A DNA stretch of 40,497 bases from Endozoicomonas ascidiicola (GCF_001646945.1 NZ_LUTV01000009.1:27268-67764), one strand, 5' to 3'; positions 31,128 through 40,494 are shown, numbered from the stretch's first letter. Numbers and translations: made by a program. The notes: a model not told the origin generated them from the sequence alone.

Positions 31128-31285
31128 CAAAGATGACCGGAAAATTTTCAGAAAAGCTGTCCGGTTATTGGAATAATAGAGATGATTTTTTGCAAAAAAG
31201 TGTCCGTTTCTACAAAAAAAACAACCTAAATTTCTACTATGATCGTAGAAGGTGTCCGAACGGACAAGTTAGTCAATCAGGGACA
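31128..31285 (-). repeat. TnsB-like binding repeats and transposon terminus
   Basis: Read inward from 31285 on the minus strand, the end starts TGTCCCTGATTG, passes an inverted pair TGTCCGTTCGGACA (31266-31253) and then three more sites: AACGGACACTTTT (core 31201-31206), ACCGGACAGCTTTTC (core 31158-31163) and a weaker TCCGGTCATCTTT (core 31134-31139). The shared core CGGACA is the same as in Tn7 TnsB sites. If 31285 is the terminus, TTGAG (31286-31290) is the candidate 5-bp duplication. A T-tract and small TTGAGC/GCTCAA stem precede the sites (31098-31130). Confidence 0.65.
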
Positions 31286-31308
31286 TTGAGGGATTTATTT
31301 GATGAATC

Positions 31309-31395
31309 TGGTACCGGTGGGCGGACTCGAACCGCCACGCCCGTTAAGGCGGGGGATTTTGAATCCCCTATGTCTACCAATTCCATCACACCGGC
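31309..31395 (-). tRNA. tRNA-Leu (anticodon CAA)
   Basis: An 87-nt minus-strand gene starting GCCGGTG and ending CACCGGT-A-CCA, with encoded CCA (31309-31311). The anticodon stem GGGGA/TCCCC encloses loop TTCAAAA, giving CAA (59-61 of the 31300s). A long variable arm (CCGCCTTAACGGGCG) marks a class II leucine tRNA, and GGTTCGAGTCC is the T-loop. It reads UUG. Its 3' end faces the transposon, whose terminus lies 23 bp away, and the gene is intact. Confidence 0.97.
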
Positions 31396-31404
31396 ATTGG
31401 GTTG

Positions 31405-31433
31405 AGATTATGTTATCTCCCGATTGATTTCAA
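31405..31433 (-). promoter_or_regulatory. Possible promoter of tRNA-Leu
   Basis: On the minus strand TTGAAA (31433-31428) and TAATCT (31410-31405) are separated by 17 bp, ending about 10 bp before the tRNA. The leader would be only a few nucleotides, so the true promoter may lie further upstream. The rest of 31396-31694 shows no gene. Confidence 0.35.
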
Positions 31434-31694
31434 ACTTTCTTTTAGTCTTCAATCTTTCCAGAAGAGGCGTCTCTCAAGTGCGGCGAAGTATATCAAAGAC
31501 TTTATTCAGATCAAGCAGTTATTGCATATTTTATTGGTTAAGGTTTGCTGACTATGGGTAAGCTCTCCTGACACCGTTGCCGTTTTGCAGTATCCTTCGC
31601 AGCTTTTCTACGCTTTGTTTAATGCGCTACTTACTATAAGCAGCATTTATAGATAATGGCGAGAGTGTTGTAGTGAGTACCTACCGGATTGTCC

Positions 31695-32723
31695 ATGCAA
31701 GTCAGTGATTTTGATTTTGATCTGCCCGATGAGCAGATTGCCCGGTTTCCTGCGGAAGATCGTACCGGCAGCCGTATGCTGTGCCTGAATGGCAACAGCG
31801 GCATCATCAACCATCGACAGTTTGCAGATATCGAAAGCATGCTGGAGCCCGGCGATTTGCTGGTGTTGAATAATACTCGTGTGATTCCGGCACGAATGTA
31901 CGGGCAGAAAGAAACTGGCGGCAAGATTGAAGTGCTGATTGAGCGCGTGGAGGAAGATAATCTGGCGCTTGCGCAGGTTCGAGCCAGTAAATCTCCCAAG
32001 CCTGGTTCGGTTTTGCTGTTGGGTAACGGTTCTGTTCGTGTTGTGGTGGAAGGGCGGCAGGATTTTCTGTTTATTCTTCGATTTGAAACTTCAATTTTTC
32101 CGATATTGCTGGAACATGGCCATATGCCACTTCCGCCGTATATTGATCGGGAAGACGGTGACAGTGATCGCCTGCGTTATCAAACGGTATTCGCCGAGAA
32201 AGACGGTGCCGTTGCAGCGCCAACGGCAGGGCTGCATTTTGATGAAGCATTGCTGGCGCGGCTGGAAGCAAAAGGCGTTAATAAGGTGTTTGTGACGCTG
32301 CATGTGGGGTCGGGTACTTATCAGCCGGTGCGGGTGGATAAGATCGAAGATCATGTGATGCATGCGGAATATATCGAAGTGTCTGAACAAGTTTGTCAGG
32401 CGGTTCGAGAGACCCGGGCGAGCGGCAATCGTGTGGTTGCTGTGGGAACAACGTCTGTGCGGAGTTTGGAGTCAGCGTCTGCTTCTGGCGAGATTCAGCC
32501 GTTTCAGGGGGACTCGACGATTTTTATTTACCCCGGTTATGAGTTTAAGAGTGTGGATTTGATGGTGACTAATTTTCATTTGCCTCAGTCTACCTTGTTG
32601 ATGCTGGTTAGCGCGTTTGCTGGCCGTGATCATGTTTTGCGCGCATATGATGAAGCGGTGGCGCAGGGGTATCGCTTCTTTAGTTATGGCGATGCGATGT
32701 TGCTGGAACGTAAGACGGATTGA
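31695..32723 (+). CDS. queA: S-adenosylmethionine:tRNA ribosyltransferase-isomerase
   Basis: A 342-residue QueA, which transfers the ribosyl part of AdoMet to preQ1-tRNA to make epoxyqueuosine. Family motifs are present: [20 protein letters not shown] at the start, [44 protein letters not shown] and [19 protein letters not shown]. Length is normal. ATG 31695 is preferred over an in-frame TTG two codons earlier. It precedes tgt, as in most gammaproteobacteria, and starts the conserved chromosomal block to the right of the island. Confidence 0.97.
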   Translation: MQVSDFDFDLPDEQIARFPAEDRTGSRMLCLNGNSGIINHRQFADIESMLEPGDLLVLNNTRVIPARMYGQKETGGKIEVLIERVEEDNLALAQVRASKSPKPGSVLLLGNGSVRVVVEGRQDFLFILRFETSIFPILLEHGHMPLPPYIDREDGDSDRLRYQTVFAEKDGAVAAPTAGLHFDEALLARLEAKGVNKVFVTLHVGSGTYQPVRVDKIEDHVMHAEYIEVSEQVCQAVRETRASGNRVVAVGTTSVRSLESASASGEIQPFQGDSTIFIYPGYEFKSVDLMVTNFHLPQSTLLMLVSAFAGRDHVLRAYDEAVAQGYRFFSYGDAMLLERKTD

Positions 32724-32764
32724 TGATGTTTCATTTCTATGCGCTGTGTCTGAGTTCGGTATGC

Positions 32765-32787
32765 ATTCCCACGCGGAGCATGGGAAC
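32765..32787. repeat. REP-like hairpin between queA and tgt
   Basis: TTCCCA (32766-32771) pairs with TGGGAA (32781-32786) around CGCGGAGCA, whose inner GC/GC also pairs. The motif CATTCCCACGCGGAGCATGGGAACGAG, read over 32764-32790, is of a type of dispersed hairpin common in gammaproteobacteria. It does not disturb queA or tgt. Confidence 0.55.
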
Positions 32788-32863
32788 GAGGTTCTTGGGG
32801 GGTTGCGACAACCTCGAAGTATGGGTGCGAGATTTGTAGTTTTTGATTTTTGAAAGTGATTAA

Positions 32864-34006
<1,143 letters not shown>

Positions 34007-34153
34007 TATTTTTCAGTCAGTCCCAATAAACCGTTAGGTTATAAGACTTCCGGTAACGCTTTGTTACGCAGTATTGACGGCGTTGTCTTCCGGACTGTTT
34101 ATTTTTCAGGTAAATTGCTGCATCAACAGTAAGAATGTTTTAGGAGTATTGGA

Positions 34154-34498
34154 ATGATTCCTTTTATCAGTCAGGCTCAAGCTGCCGCCGAAGGCGCGGC
34201 GCCAGCAGTTGGCGGACCGGGAATGATTGGCCAGCTGGTGATGCTGGGCGGTTTTGTGCTGATTTTCTGGCTGCTGATCTGGCGTCCACAGAGCAAGCGT
34301 GCCAAAGAGCATAAGAACTTGATTGGTGGCCTTGCTAAGGGTGATGAAGTGGTCACCACTGGTGGCATTCTGGGTAAAGTCAACAATGTTACTGATGAGT
34401 TTGTCACTCTTCAGGTAGCTGACAATATGGAAATGAATTTCCAGAAAGGCTCAGTAGCAGCGACCTTGCCAAAAGGCACGATTAAGGCTATTAAGTAA
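34154..34498 (+). CDS. yajC: Preprotein translocase subunit YajC
   Basis: A 114-residue inner-membrane protein with TAGGAG upstream of ATG 34154. After an Ala/Gly-rich periplasmic start comes one membrane helix (about MLGGFVLIFWLLIW), then the conserved RPQSKRAKEHKNLI and GDEVVTTGGILGKV-x(5)-FVTLQVADN cytoplasmic domain. It associates with SecDF, encoded downstream. The gene order tgt-yajC-secD-secF is conserved. Confidence 0.96.
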   Translation: MIPFISQAQAAAEGAAPAVGGPGMIGQLVMLGGFVLIFWLLIWRPQSKRAKEHKNLIGGLAKGDEVVTTGGILGKVNNVTDEFVTLQVADNMEMNFQKGSVAATLPKGTIKAIK

Positions 34499-34503
34499 AT
34501 GAC

Positions 34504-34532
34504 AAAAAGGCAGTCACTAGGCTGCCTTTTTT
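34504..34532 (+). terminator. Intrinsic terminator after yajC
   Basis: AAAAAGGCAG (34504-34513) pairs with CTGCCTTTTT, followed by a T-run, 6 bp after the yajC stop. It should separate yajC from secD transcription at least partly. Confidence 0.85.
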
Positions 34533-34590
34533 ACGACTGAATGGACTGCCCGCGCAATTCGATTTGCCCATGCAATAAACGTTTAAAGTC

Positions 34591-34760
34591 GCATAATACC
34601 AATAGCGCTTTTAAATTATGCAGCGAGCAAGTTATTTTGGGCAACTGGGCAAGGTGAAGAGACGAGTCATAGCCAAAGCTATGGCGAGGAGCTTCAAAGC
34701 AGATCCAGTTGGTCAAAAGAACTGCGCAGCCATAATTTTAAAGCAAAATTGGTATAATAC
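34591..34760. mobile_element. MITE-like element between yajC and secD
   Basis: A 170-bp element with long imperfect terminal inverted repeats: GCATAATACCAATAGCGCTT at the left and, reverse-complemented, GTATTATACCAATTTTGCTT at the right, continuing as TTAAATTATG-like sequence. The interior holds further inverted repeats (CATAGC/GCTATG near 34667-34683), so the element can fold as a long hairpin. It has no ORF. Its right end creates TATAAT at 34753-34758, a possible -10 element 28 bp before secD. Confidence 0.7.
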
Positions 34761-34785
34761 TTATTAAATCAGGAACCGGTGAGCC

Positions 34786-36654
34786 ATGCTCAATCGCTAT
34801 CCATTGTGGAAGTACCTGCTGATTCTGGTCGTGGTAGGTCTTGGGTTTATTTATGCCCTTCCCAATCTTTATCCCGCAGACCCTGCTGTTCAGGTCTCTG
34901 GTGCAAGTTCATCCAAAGTGATGGATGAACGGGTTCAGCGTCGTGTTGAGCAGGCATTGTCTGCCGCGGATGTTGACATTAAATCTGTAGAACTGGACGA
35001 CGGTTCTTTGTTAGTTCGTCTTAATCATGCCGACCAGCAACAGCTTTCCAAGTCATTGGTAAAAGAAGCGCTGGGTGATGATTATGTGGTTGCGATCAAT
35101 CTTGCCCAGACGACACCTGAATGGCTGACCTCCATCGGCGCTTACCCAATGAAACTGGGTTTGGACCTTTCAGGCGGAGTGCACTTTCTTTTAGAAGTGG
35201 ATACAGCAAAAGCGGTGCAGTTGAAGTTAGATATTGCTAATTCGGAAATCCGTACCGCATTGCGTAAGGAAAAGCTTCGTTATCGTACTATGCCAGAGCG
35301 TGCCGACGGTGCACGACAGATGGCATTTAATGATGTGGCTTCCCGCGATAAAGCGGCGAGACTTATCAGTAGAGATTTCCCAGATCTGACCGTTGAAAAT
35401 ACGGAAGTGAATAGTCGCCCGGTGGTGTCTTTCGGTTATTCAGAAACGGCGATTCGTGAAGTTGAAGATTATGCAGTACGGCAGAACCTGACAACCGTTC
35501 GTAACCGTGTGAATGAACTGGGTGTTTCTGAACCATTGGTTCAGCGCCAGGGTCGTAACGGTATCGTCGTCGAGTTGCCAGGTGTTCAGGATACCGCAGA
35601 AGCCAAGCGTATTCTCGGTAAGACGGCCAACCTGCAGTTCCGCTTAGAGGCGTTGCCTGATGCTTCCCGTGTGAGTACCGAAACCTTCAGTTTCAGAAAC
35701 TCTGCACGTCCTGCGGTTGCGCTGGAAAGAGACATCATCATTACTGGCGACCAGGTGTCCAGTGCGCAGTCCAACTTTGATACCCAAAGTGGGCAGCCTC
35801 AGGTCAATATCAATTTGGACAGTCATGGCGGTACGGTGATGAACCGTGCAACACGTAATAACGTGGGGCGTGCCATGGCGGTGATTTTTATTGAGCAGAA
35901 GCCTGTTACCAAGGTAGTGACCAAAACCGTTGATGGTGTGAAGGTTAAGGAAACGATTCAAAGTTTCCAGCAGGAAGAGAGTGTCATCAGCCTGGCAACC
36001 ATTCAAAGTGCGTTGGGTAATCAGTTCCGTATTACCGGTCTGGACTCTTCTGGGGAAGCCTCTGAGTTAGCATTGTTGCTTCGTGCCGGTTCTCTCGCAG
36101 CGCCTATGTACTTTGCTGAAGAGCGTACTGTTGGCCCAAGCCTGGGTGCTGAAAACATTCAGATGGGTGTTCATTCCACGGTGATTGGTCTGATTCTGCT
36201 GCTGATCTTTATGGTGGTGGTGTACCGTGTGTTTGGTTTGCTGGCGAACATTGCACTGTCAATCAACCTGGTGTTGTTGATGGCGGTCATGAGCCTGTTT
36301 GGCGCGACGCTGACCATGCCGGGTATTGCGGGTATCGTTCTGACGTTGGGTATGGCGGTGGATGCGAACGTTCTGATTTTCTCCCGTATCCGGGAAGAGA
36401 TTCGTAACGGACGACCGATTCAACGTGCTATTCATGATGGTTTTGACCGCGCGTTTGTTTCCATTTTTGACGGTAACATTACCACGTTGCTGGTGGGTAT
36501 CATTCTGTTTGCGGTGGGTACCGGGCCTATCAAAGGTTTTGCGGTGACCCTGTGTATCGGTATTCTGACGTCTATGTTTACGGCGATTGTGCTGACTCGC
36601 TCATTGGTGAATGTCACCCATGGCGGCCGCAATCTTAAGAAACTACATATTTGA
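34786..36654 (+). CDS. secD: Protein translocase subunit SecD
   Basis: A 622-residue SecD, the RND-fold partner of SecF that uses proton flow to pull secreted proteins across the inner membrane. One N-terminal membrane helix (about 9-25) is followed by the periplasmic P1 domain starting with PMKLGLDLSGGVHFLLEVD (121-139) and VNELGVSEP, then RAGSLAAPM, and five C-terminal membrane helices with GMAVDANVLIFSRIREE, where the Asp is the conserved proton-path residue. Length matches E. coli SecD (615). secF follows after 10 bp. Confidence 0.97.
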   Translation: MLNRYPLWKYLLILVVVGLGFIYALPNLYPADPAVQVSGASSSKVMDERVQRRVEQALSAADVDIKSVELDDGSLLVRLNHADQQQLSKSLVKEALGDDYVVAINLAQTTPEWLTSIGAYPMKLGLDLSGGVHFLLEVDTAKAVQLKLDIANSEIRTALRKEKLRYRTMPERADGARQMAFNDVASRDKAARLISRDFPDLTVENTEVNSRPVVSFGYSETAIREVEDYAVRQNLTTVRNRVNELGVSEPLVQRQGRNGIVVELPGVQDTAEAKRILGKTANLQFRLEALPDASRVSTETFSFRNSARPAVALERDIIITGDQVSSAQSNFDTQSGQPQVNINLDSHGGTVMNRATRNNVGRAMAVIFIEQKPVTKVVTKTVDGVKVKETIQSFQQEESVISLATIQSALGNQFRITGLDSSGEASELALLLRAGSLAAPMYFAEERTVGPSLGAENIQMGVHSTVIGLILLLIFMVVVYRVFGLLANIALSINLVLLMAVMSLFGATLTMPGIAGIVLTLGMAVDANVLIFSRIREEIRNGRPIQRAIHDGFDRAFVSIFDGNITTLLVGIILFAVGTGPIKGFAVTLCIGILTSMFTAIVLTRSLVNVTHGGRNLKKLHI

Positions 36655-36664
36655 GGTGGCAGTG

Positions 36665-37582
36665 ATGAGTGATTTAAAAGTCATTAACTTCATGCGACTG
36701 CGCAGCCTCGCGTCGGTGCTGTCGCTGATACTGGTGGTGGGTTCTTTAGCAACATTGTTGACTAAAGGCATCAATTGGGGGCTGGATTTTACTGGCGGAA
36801 CCCTGATTGAACTGGTGTACGATAAGCCGGTGAAAACGGCCGATATTCGTGAGCAACTTGCTGCTGAAGGATACGATAACGTTGTCGTTCAGGAGTTTGG
36901 TTCCGCAGAAGATATTCTGGTGCGTATTCCTGGTGATGATCCGAAACTGGGTGCTACGGTCAGTAAGCTGCTGGGGCAGAACTATGAAGGTAAGGTAGAA
37001 GCGGTTAGGGTCGAGTTTGTTGGCCCGCAGGTGGGTGATCGACTGAGAGATCAGGGCGGTTTAGGCATGTTGTTTGCCATGGTGCTGATCACGCTCTACA
37101 TTGCCTTCCGCTTTCAGTTCAAATTTTCTGTGGGTGCCATTCTTTCTTTGGCGCACGACGTGATTTTTACTCTGGGTCTGTTCTCTTTCCTTCAGTTGCA
37201 ATTTGACCTGACGGTGTTGGCGGCATTGCTGGCGGTAATCGGTTACTCCTTGAACGATACCATTATCGTTTATGACCGAATCCGTGAAAATTTCCGTAAA
37301 CTCCGTAAAGGCGATGCTATTGAGGTGATCAACGTCTCCCTGACGCAAACGTTGGGTCGTACGTTGGCCACCTCTGGAACCACCTTGATGGTTCTGCTGT
37401 CTTTGTTCCTGTTTGGTGGTGAGATGATTCACAATTTCGCGATGGCACTAATTGTGGGTGTGGGTATTGGTACCTATTCGTCCATCTATATTGCATCCAA
37501 TATGTTGGTGTATATGAAGATCAGCCGAGAAGACCTGATAGTGCCTGTTAAGGAAAACGAAGAGCTGGATCAGATACCCTGA
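36665..37582 (+). CDS. secF: Protein translocase subunit SecF
   Basis: A 305-residue SecF from ATG 36665, preceded by GAGGTGG; an upstream in-frame ATG inside secD is not needed. It has an N-terminal helix, the periplasmic motif INWGLDFTGGTLIEL, then five membrane helices with AVIGYSLNDTIIVYDRIREN and SGTTLMVLLSLFLFGG. It forms a complex with SecD and YajC. A strong terminator follows. Confidence 0.97.
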   Translation: MSDLKVINFMRLRSLASVLSLILVVGSLATLLTKGINWGLDFTGGTLIELVYDKPVKTADIREQLAAEGYDNVVVQEFGSAEDILVRIPGDDPKLGATVSKLLGQNYEGKVEAVRVEFVGPQVGDRLRDQGGLGMLFAMVLITLYIAFRFQFKFSVGAILSLAHDVIFTLGLFSFLQLQFDLTVLAALLAVIGYSLNDTIIVYDRIRENFRKLRKGDAIEVINVSLTQTLGRTLATSGTTLMVLLSLFLFGGEMIHNFAMALIVGVGIGTYSSIYIASNMLVYMKISREDLIVPVKENEELDQIP

Positions 37583-37593
37583 TTCGCTCTAAC

Positions 37594-37627
37594 ACAAAAA
37601 AGCCGGCATTTGTGCCGGCTTTTTTGT
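37594..37627 (+). terminator. Intrinsic terminator after secF
   Basis: ACAAAAAAGCCGGCA (37594-37608) and TGCCGGCTTTTTTGT (37613-37627) form a perfect 15-bp stem with a 4-nt loop and a T-run. It is symmetric enough to end transcription from either side. Confidence 0.92.
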
Positions 37628-37640
37628 AGGGAGTGTGCCT

Positions 37641-38015
37641 ATGTTTATTTTGAAATGGATGAAATCTTTACCTTCGCCATTGTTGAAAACCGGTTTTTAT
37701 TTGTTGCTGTTGGCTGTGTTAGTGATGGCATTGCTTCCTGTTGAAGAGGAGGGGCCTGCGACATTACTGAATGACAAGGTAATGCATGGGCTGGTGTTTA
37801 TGATGCTGGCGTTTGTGATGGAGGAGCTTGCCCATCCTTCAGAGCAATTTGTATTTATAAAGCCTGTTCTTCTGTTGGCGTATGGTGGGCTGATTGAGGT
37901 GTTACAGGGGCAGACTGGTTATCGTGATCCATCTTTTGCTGATATGCTGGCAGATTTTTCAGGGCTGATCTGTTTTTATGGGGCGCTCTATTTTTTGAAA
38001 GAGAAAAATCAATGA
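37641..38015 (+). CDS. VanZ-family membrane protein
   Basis: A 124-residue protein started at ATG 37641 with GGGAG upstream. It has about four hydrophobic helices (LLKTGFYLLLLAVLVMALLP, MHGLVFMMLAFVM, PVLLLAYGGLIEVL, LADFSGLICFYGALYFL) and VanZ-like residues LNDKVMHGL and GLIEVLQGQTGYRDPSFAD. VanZ homologues are small membrane proteins of unclear function, the founder being linked to teicoplanin resistance. Here, after secF, a housekeeping membrane role is more likely. Confidence 0.8.
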   Translation: MFILKWMKSLPSPLLKTGFYLLLLAVLVMALLPVEEEGPATLLNDKVMHGLVFMMLAFVMEELAHPSEQFVFIKPVLLLAYGGLIEVLQGQTGYRDPSFADMLADFSGLICFYGALYFLKEKNQ

Positions 38016-38107
38016 TCGATTTGAATTTTCATTACATAGCATTGTCTGAATAATATGGACTTTTAAACAGGGAAGATGAATTATATTGATTAATTAGAGG
38101 TTTTATA

Positions 38108-38176
38108 ATGTTCAGGATTTTCGGTTCGAGTAGTCCAGGTTCGGGTGGAGGCACTCAGGGCTTACGCATCAACTAG
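38108..38176 (+). pseudogene. 5' remnant of a small gene cut by the ISAs1 element
   Basis: TAGAGG followed 7 nt later by ATG 38108 begins a frame MFRIFGSSSPGSGGGT, which runs into CAGGGCTTACGC, the likely IS end, and stops at 38174-38176. The last codons are IS-derived. The good ribosome site suggests a real gene start whose remainder lies beyond the insertions. The product is not recognised. Confidence 0.4.
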
Positions 38177-39415
38177 GTACTAAAGTTCCTTATTATTTTC
38201 AGTAACCAATTTGAATAATACTGTATCTGTCGCTTAGATAGTGTATCGGTTCAGAGATGTTCGCTATGCAAACTCTACAACAGAATACACTGGTTACCTA
38301 TATCGATACTGTACCGGATCCCCGCTGTGAAGGAATGCGCATACATAACTTTATAGATATCCTCATTATCGCCATATGTGCTGTCCTCTGTGGCGTTGAG
38401 ACTTGGGAGGGTATGACAAAGTTTGGCCGTAAGAAAAAAGGCTGGTTGTCTACTTTTCTGGAACTACCCAACGGTATTCCATCTCATGACACTTTCTACC
38501 GAACTTTTTGCCTTCTCGACCCAACTGCCTTTCAAGAATGCTTTACACGATGGATTTCCGATACTTTCAGAAACTTTTCCGGCGATGGACTGGATGTTAT
38601 CCCCATTGATGGAAAGTGTCTTCGAGGTTCAAGGAGTAAATCCAAAAAGGCCATTCATATGGTAAGCGCCTGGAGCACCCGCGCAGGAATGGTTCTCTGT
38701 CAACGAAAGGTTGATGAAAAATCCAATGAAATCACTGCCGTTCCTGAACTCTTGAGGTCTATGTATCTAAAGGGTTGCGTTATCACTGCAGACGCACTCA
38801 ACTGCCAGAGAGAGATTGTTAAAGTCTGCATCGAGCAGGGCGGCGATTATCTGCTTCCAGTTAAGGGCAACCAGGAGAACCTTCACAAGCAGATTGAAAA
38901 AGTAGCTGAGCAACAATGTGAATGGCACCCGGAGCAGACCCTTGGTTTCAATTATTCAGAAACGCAGGAAAAAGGACATGGCCGGACTGAGCGGCGTATG
39001 GTCTGGGTTATGGAAGACCTCTCTGAAATTACGGAAGCCAAAAAGTGGGAAGGATTACAGCAAGTAGCCATGATACAGCGTGATCGACAAATTGATAATA
39101 AAGTCACTACGGAGGTACATTATTACATCATGAGCAAACAGCTCAGTGCTGCAGAGGTACTGGACATTGCCCGTAAGCACTGGGAGGTGGAGAACAAACT
39201 TCACTGGAGGCTTGACGTTGCTTTTGGCGAAGATAAAAATCAGACTACCAATAATTGCGCCATTGAGAACGTCTCGATCCTTAACCGAATAGCACTGAAT
39301 ATCCACACTCAGGACACGGAAACCAACGACAGTATAAAACTGAAACGGTTAGCTGCGGGTTGGGACAATGACCACGGCAAAAACATGAGTATTTTTTGAA
39401 CAGACAGGCGGGCTG
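38156..39415 (+). mobile_element. ISAs1-family element (right end not found)
   Basis: The probable left end is CAGGGCTTACGCATCAAC at 38156, followed by about 100 bp and a transposase gene. No reverse complement of this end is found between 39399 and 39451, where the next transposase starts, so the right end seems lost or replaced. Boundary positions are approximate. Confidence 0.5.
38257..39399 (+). CDS. ISAs1-family transposase (copy 1)
   Basis: A 380-residue DDE transposase from ATG 38257 (ATG 38266 is also possible). The family N-terminus DPRCEGMRIHNFIDILIIAI and LCGVETWEGM precede catalytic motifs VIPIDGKCLRGS, VITADALNCQ and HWEVENKLHWRLDVAFGED. The usual AGWDNDY-like tail is present as AGWDNDH but then ends differently (GKNMSIF), so the last few residues may come from foreign sequence. 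It mobilises the surrounding element by cut-and-paste. Confidence 0.92.
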   Translation: MFAMQTLQQNTLVTYIDTVPDPRCEGMRIHNFIDILIIAICAVLCGVETWEGMTKFGRKKKGWLSTFLELPNGIPSHDTFYRTFCLLDPTAFQECFTRWISDTFRNFSGDGLDVIPIDGKCLRGSRSKSKKAIHMVSAWSTRAGMVLCQRKVDEKSNEITAVPELLRSMYLKGCVITADALNCQREIVKVCIEQGGDYLLPVKGNQENLHKQIEKVAEQQCEWHPEQTLGFNYSETQEKGHGRTERRMVWVMEDLSEITEAKKWEGLQQVAMIQRDRQIDNKVTTEVHYYIMSKQLSAAEVLDIARKHWEVENKLHWRLDVAFGEDKNQTTNNCAIENVSILNRIALNIHTQDTETNDSIKLKRLAAGWDNDHGKNMSIF

Positions 39416-39438
39416 AAAAACGGCAGAATACCGTTTTT
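39416..39438 (+). terminator. Hairpin with T-run between the two transposase genes
   Basis: AAAAACGG (39416-39423) pairs with CCGTTTTT (39431-39438), followed by TT. It can end copy 1 transcripts and shield copy 2 from read-through. Confidence 0.7.
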
Positions 39439-39450
39439 TTCTACCTATCT

Positions 39451-40494
39451 ATGTCAGCAAAAGCCCTGTTCTCCAAATTCAGCACACTCACCGATCCTCG
39501 AGATCCCAAGAAAACAACGCATATTCTGGCTGAGATTATGTTTATCTCCGTTTGTGCCATTTTGTGCGGCGCAGATGACTGGAACGCCATTAGACTGTTC
39601 GCCGAAACTAAAGAAAAATGGTTTCGAAAGTATCTGACCTTACCCGGTGGAATTCCTGTCGCCATTACATTTAATCGTGTTTTTGCTGCAATCGATCCAG
39701 ATGAGTTTCGTCAGATCTTTATCCAGTGGATACGGGACGTTCTTTCGGGTCTTGAACTTTCTGACAGCAGAATCGTCGCGATAGATGGCAAGACGGTTAA
39801 AGGTTCGGCCTGGAACAAGGGCAAAGACGCCATTCACATGGTCAACGCCTGGTGCACCGAAGCTGGATTGTCCCTGGGCCAATATAAGGTGGATGCCAAG
39901 TCTAATGAAATTACCGCCATTCCAGCGCTGCTCAAACTCCTTGAACTGGCTGGCAGTCTGGTCACTATTGATGCAATGGGTTGCCAAAAGAAAATTGCCA
40001 CTGCAATCCTAAAGAAAGAGGCAGACTATTTGCTTGCTGTGAAAGGCAACCAGAAGAAGCTCTATGGCGAACTGACACAAGCTTTCGAACAGCTTTGGCA
40101 AGAAAATCCGGAAGATGCGCCCTGCCTTGAGTTTGCCGAACAGAAAGGTAAATCACATGGTCGCATGGAACACCGTCGATGTTGGGTTATAAACGACATT
40201 GCTGAAAATTCCAACGCATTTGGCTGGAAAACCAAAACGATAGCTGCCGTCCAGTTAGACAGTCAGAAAAAAGGCAAAGGGAGTACATTAATCCGTTATT
40301 TTATATCCAGCCGCAAGCTGTCTGCTGAAGAGGTGGTTCAAGCCACAAGAAAGCACTGGTTGATCGAGAATCAATTGCACTGGGTTCTTGATGTTGCTTT
40401 TGATGAAGATCGTTGCAGGTCACGTGAGGGCTATGCAGCGGAGAATCTAGCAGTTGCAAGGCAGGTGAGCCTAAATCTTCTTAAGCTAGTGTAG
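39451..40494 (+). CDS. ISAs1-family transposase (copy 2, different element, probably 3'-truncated)
   Basis: A 347-residue transposase clearly different in sequence from copy 1 but of the same family: FSTLTDPRDPKKTTHILAEI, LCGADDWNAI, catalytic IVAIDGKTVKGS, VTIDAMGCQ and HWLIENQLHWVLDVAFDED. It stops after VSLNLLKLV, without the R-x-x-AGWD-x-x-YL tail usual for the family, so about 20-25 residues are missing and the gene may be inactive. The stop is 3 bp from the window edge, so the far element end cannot be seen. Confidence 0.9.
   Translation: MSAKALFSKFSTLTDPRDPKKTTHILAEIMFISVCAILCGADDWNAIRLFAETKEKWFRKYLTLPGGIPVAITFNRVFAAIDPDEFRQIFIQWIRDVLSGLELSDSRIVAIDGKTVKGSAWNKGKDAIHMVNAWCTEAGLSLGQYKVDAKSNEITAIPALLKLLELAGSLVTIDAMGCQKKIATAILKKEADYLLAVKGNQKKLYGELTQAFEQLWQENPEDAPCLEFAEQKGKSHGRMEHRRCWVINDIAENSNAFGWKTKTIAAVQLDSQKKGKGSTLIRYFISSRKLSAEEVVQATRKHWLIENQLHWVLDVAFDEDRCRSREGYAAENLAVARQVSLNLLKLV

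Larger units (their letters stand above)
25095..31285 (+). mobile_element. Tn7-like transposon: transposition module and tRNA-proximal end (left end not found)
   Basis: A regulator, a TnsA-TnsB fusion, TnsC and a TniQ/TnsD-like gene are followed by four TnsB-like repeats and a candidate terminus ending in ACA at 31283-31285, 23 bp downstream of a tRNA-Leu gene. The reverse-complement end begins TGTCC. The matching left end (TGT with inward CGGACA sites) is not found in any intergenic region, so the element probably extends beyond the left edge and carries the genes at 1-25,000 as cargo. The tns genes run towards this end, opposite to Tn7 itself. Confidence 0.65.

Noticed and set aside
31097-31405. 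Open frame of 102 codons across the transposon end and tRNA-Leu
   Set aside because: It runs through the TnsB-like repeats and the whole tRNA gene on the opposite strand; no ribosome site; not a plausible gene.
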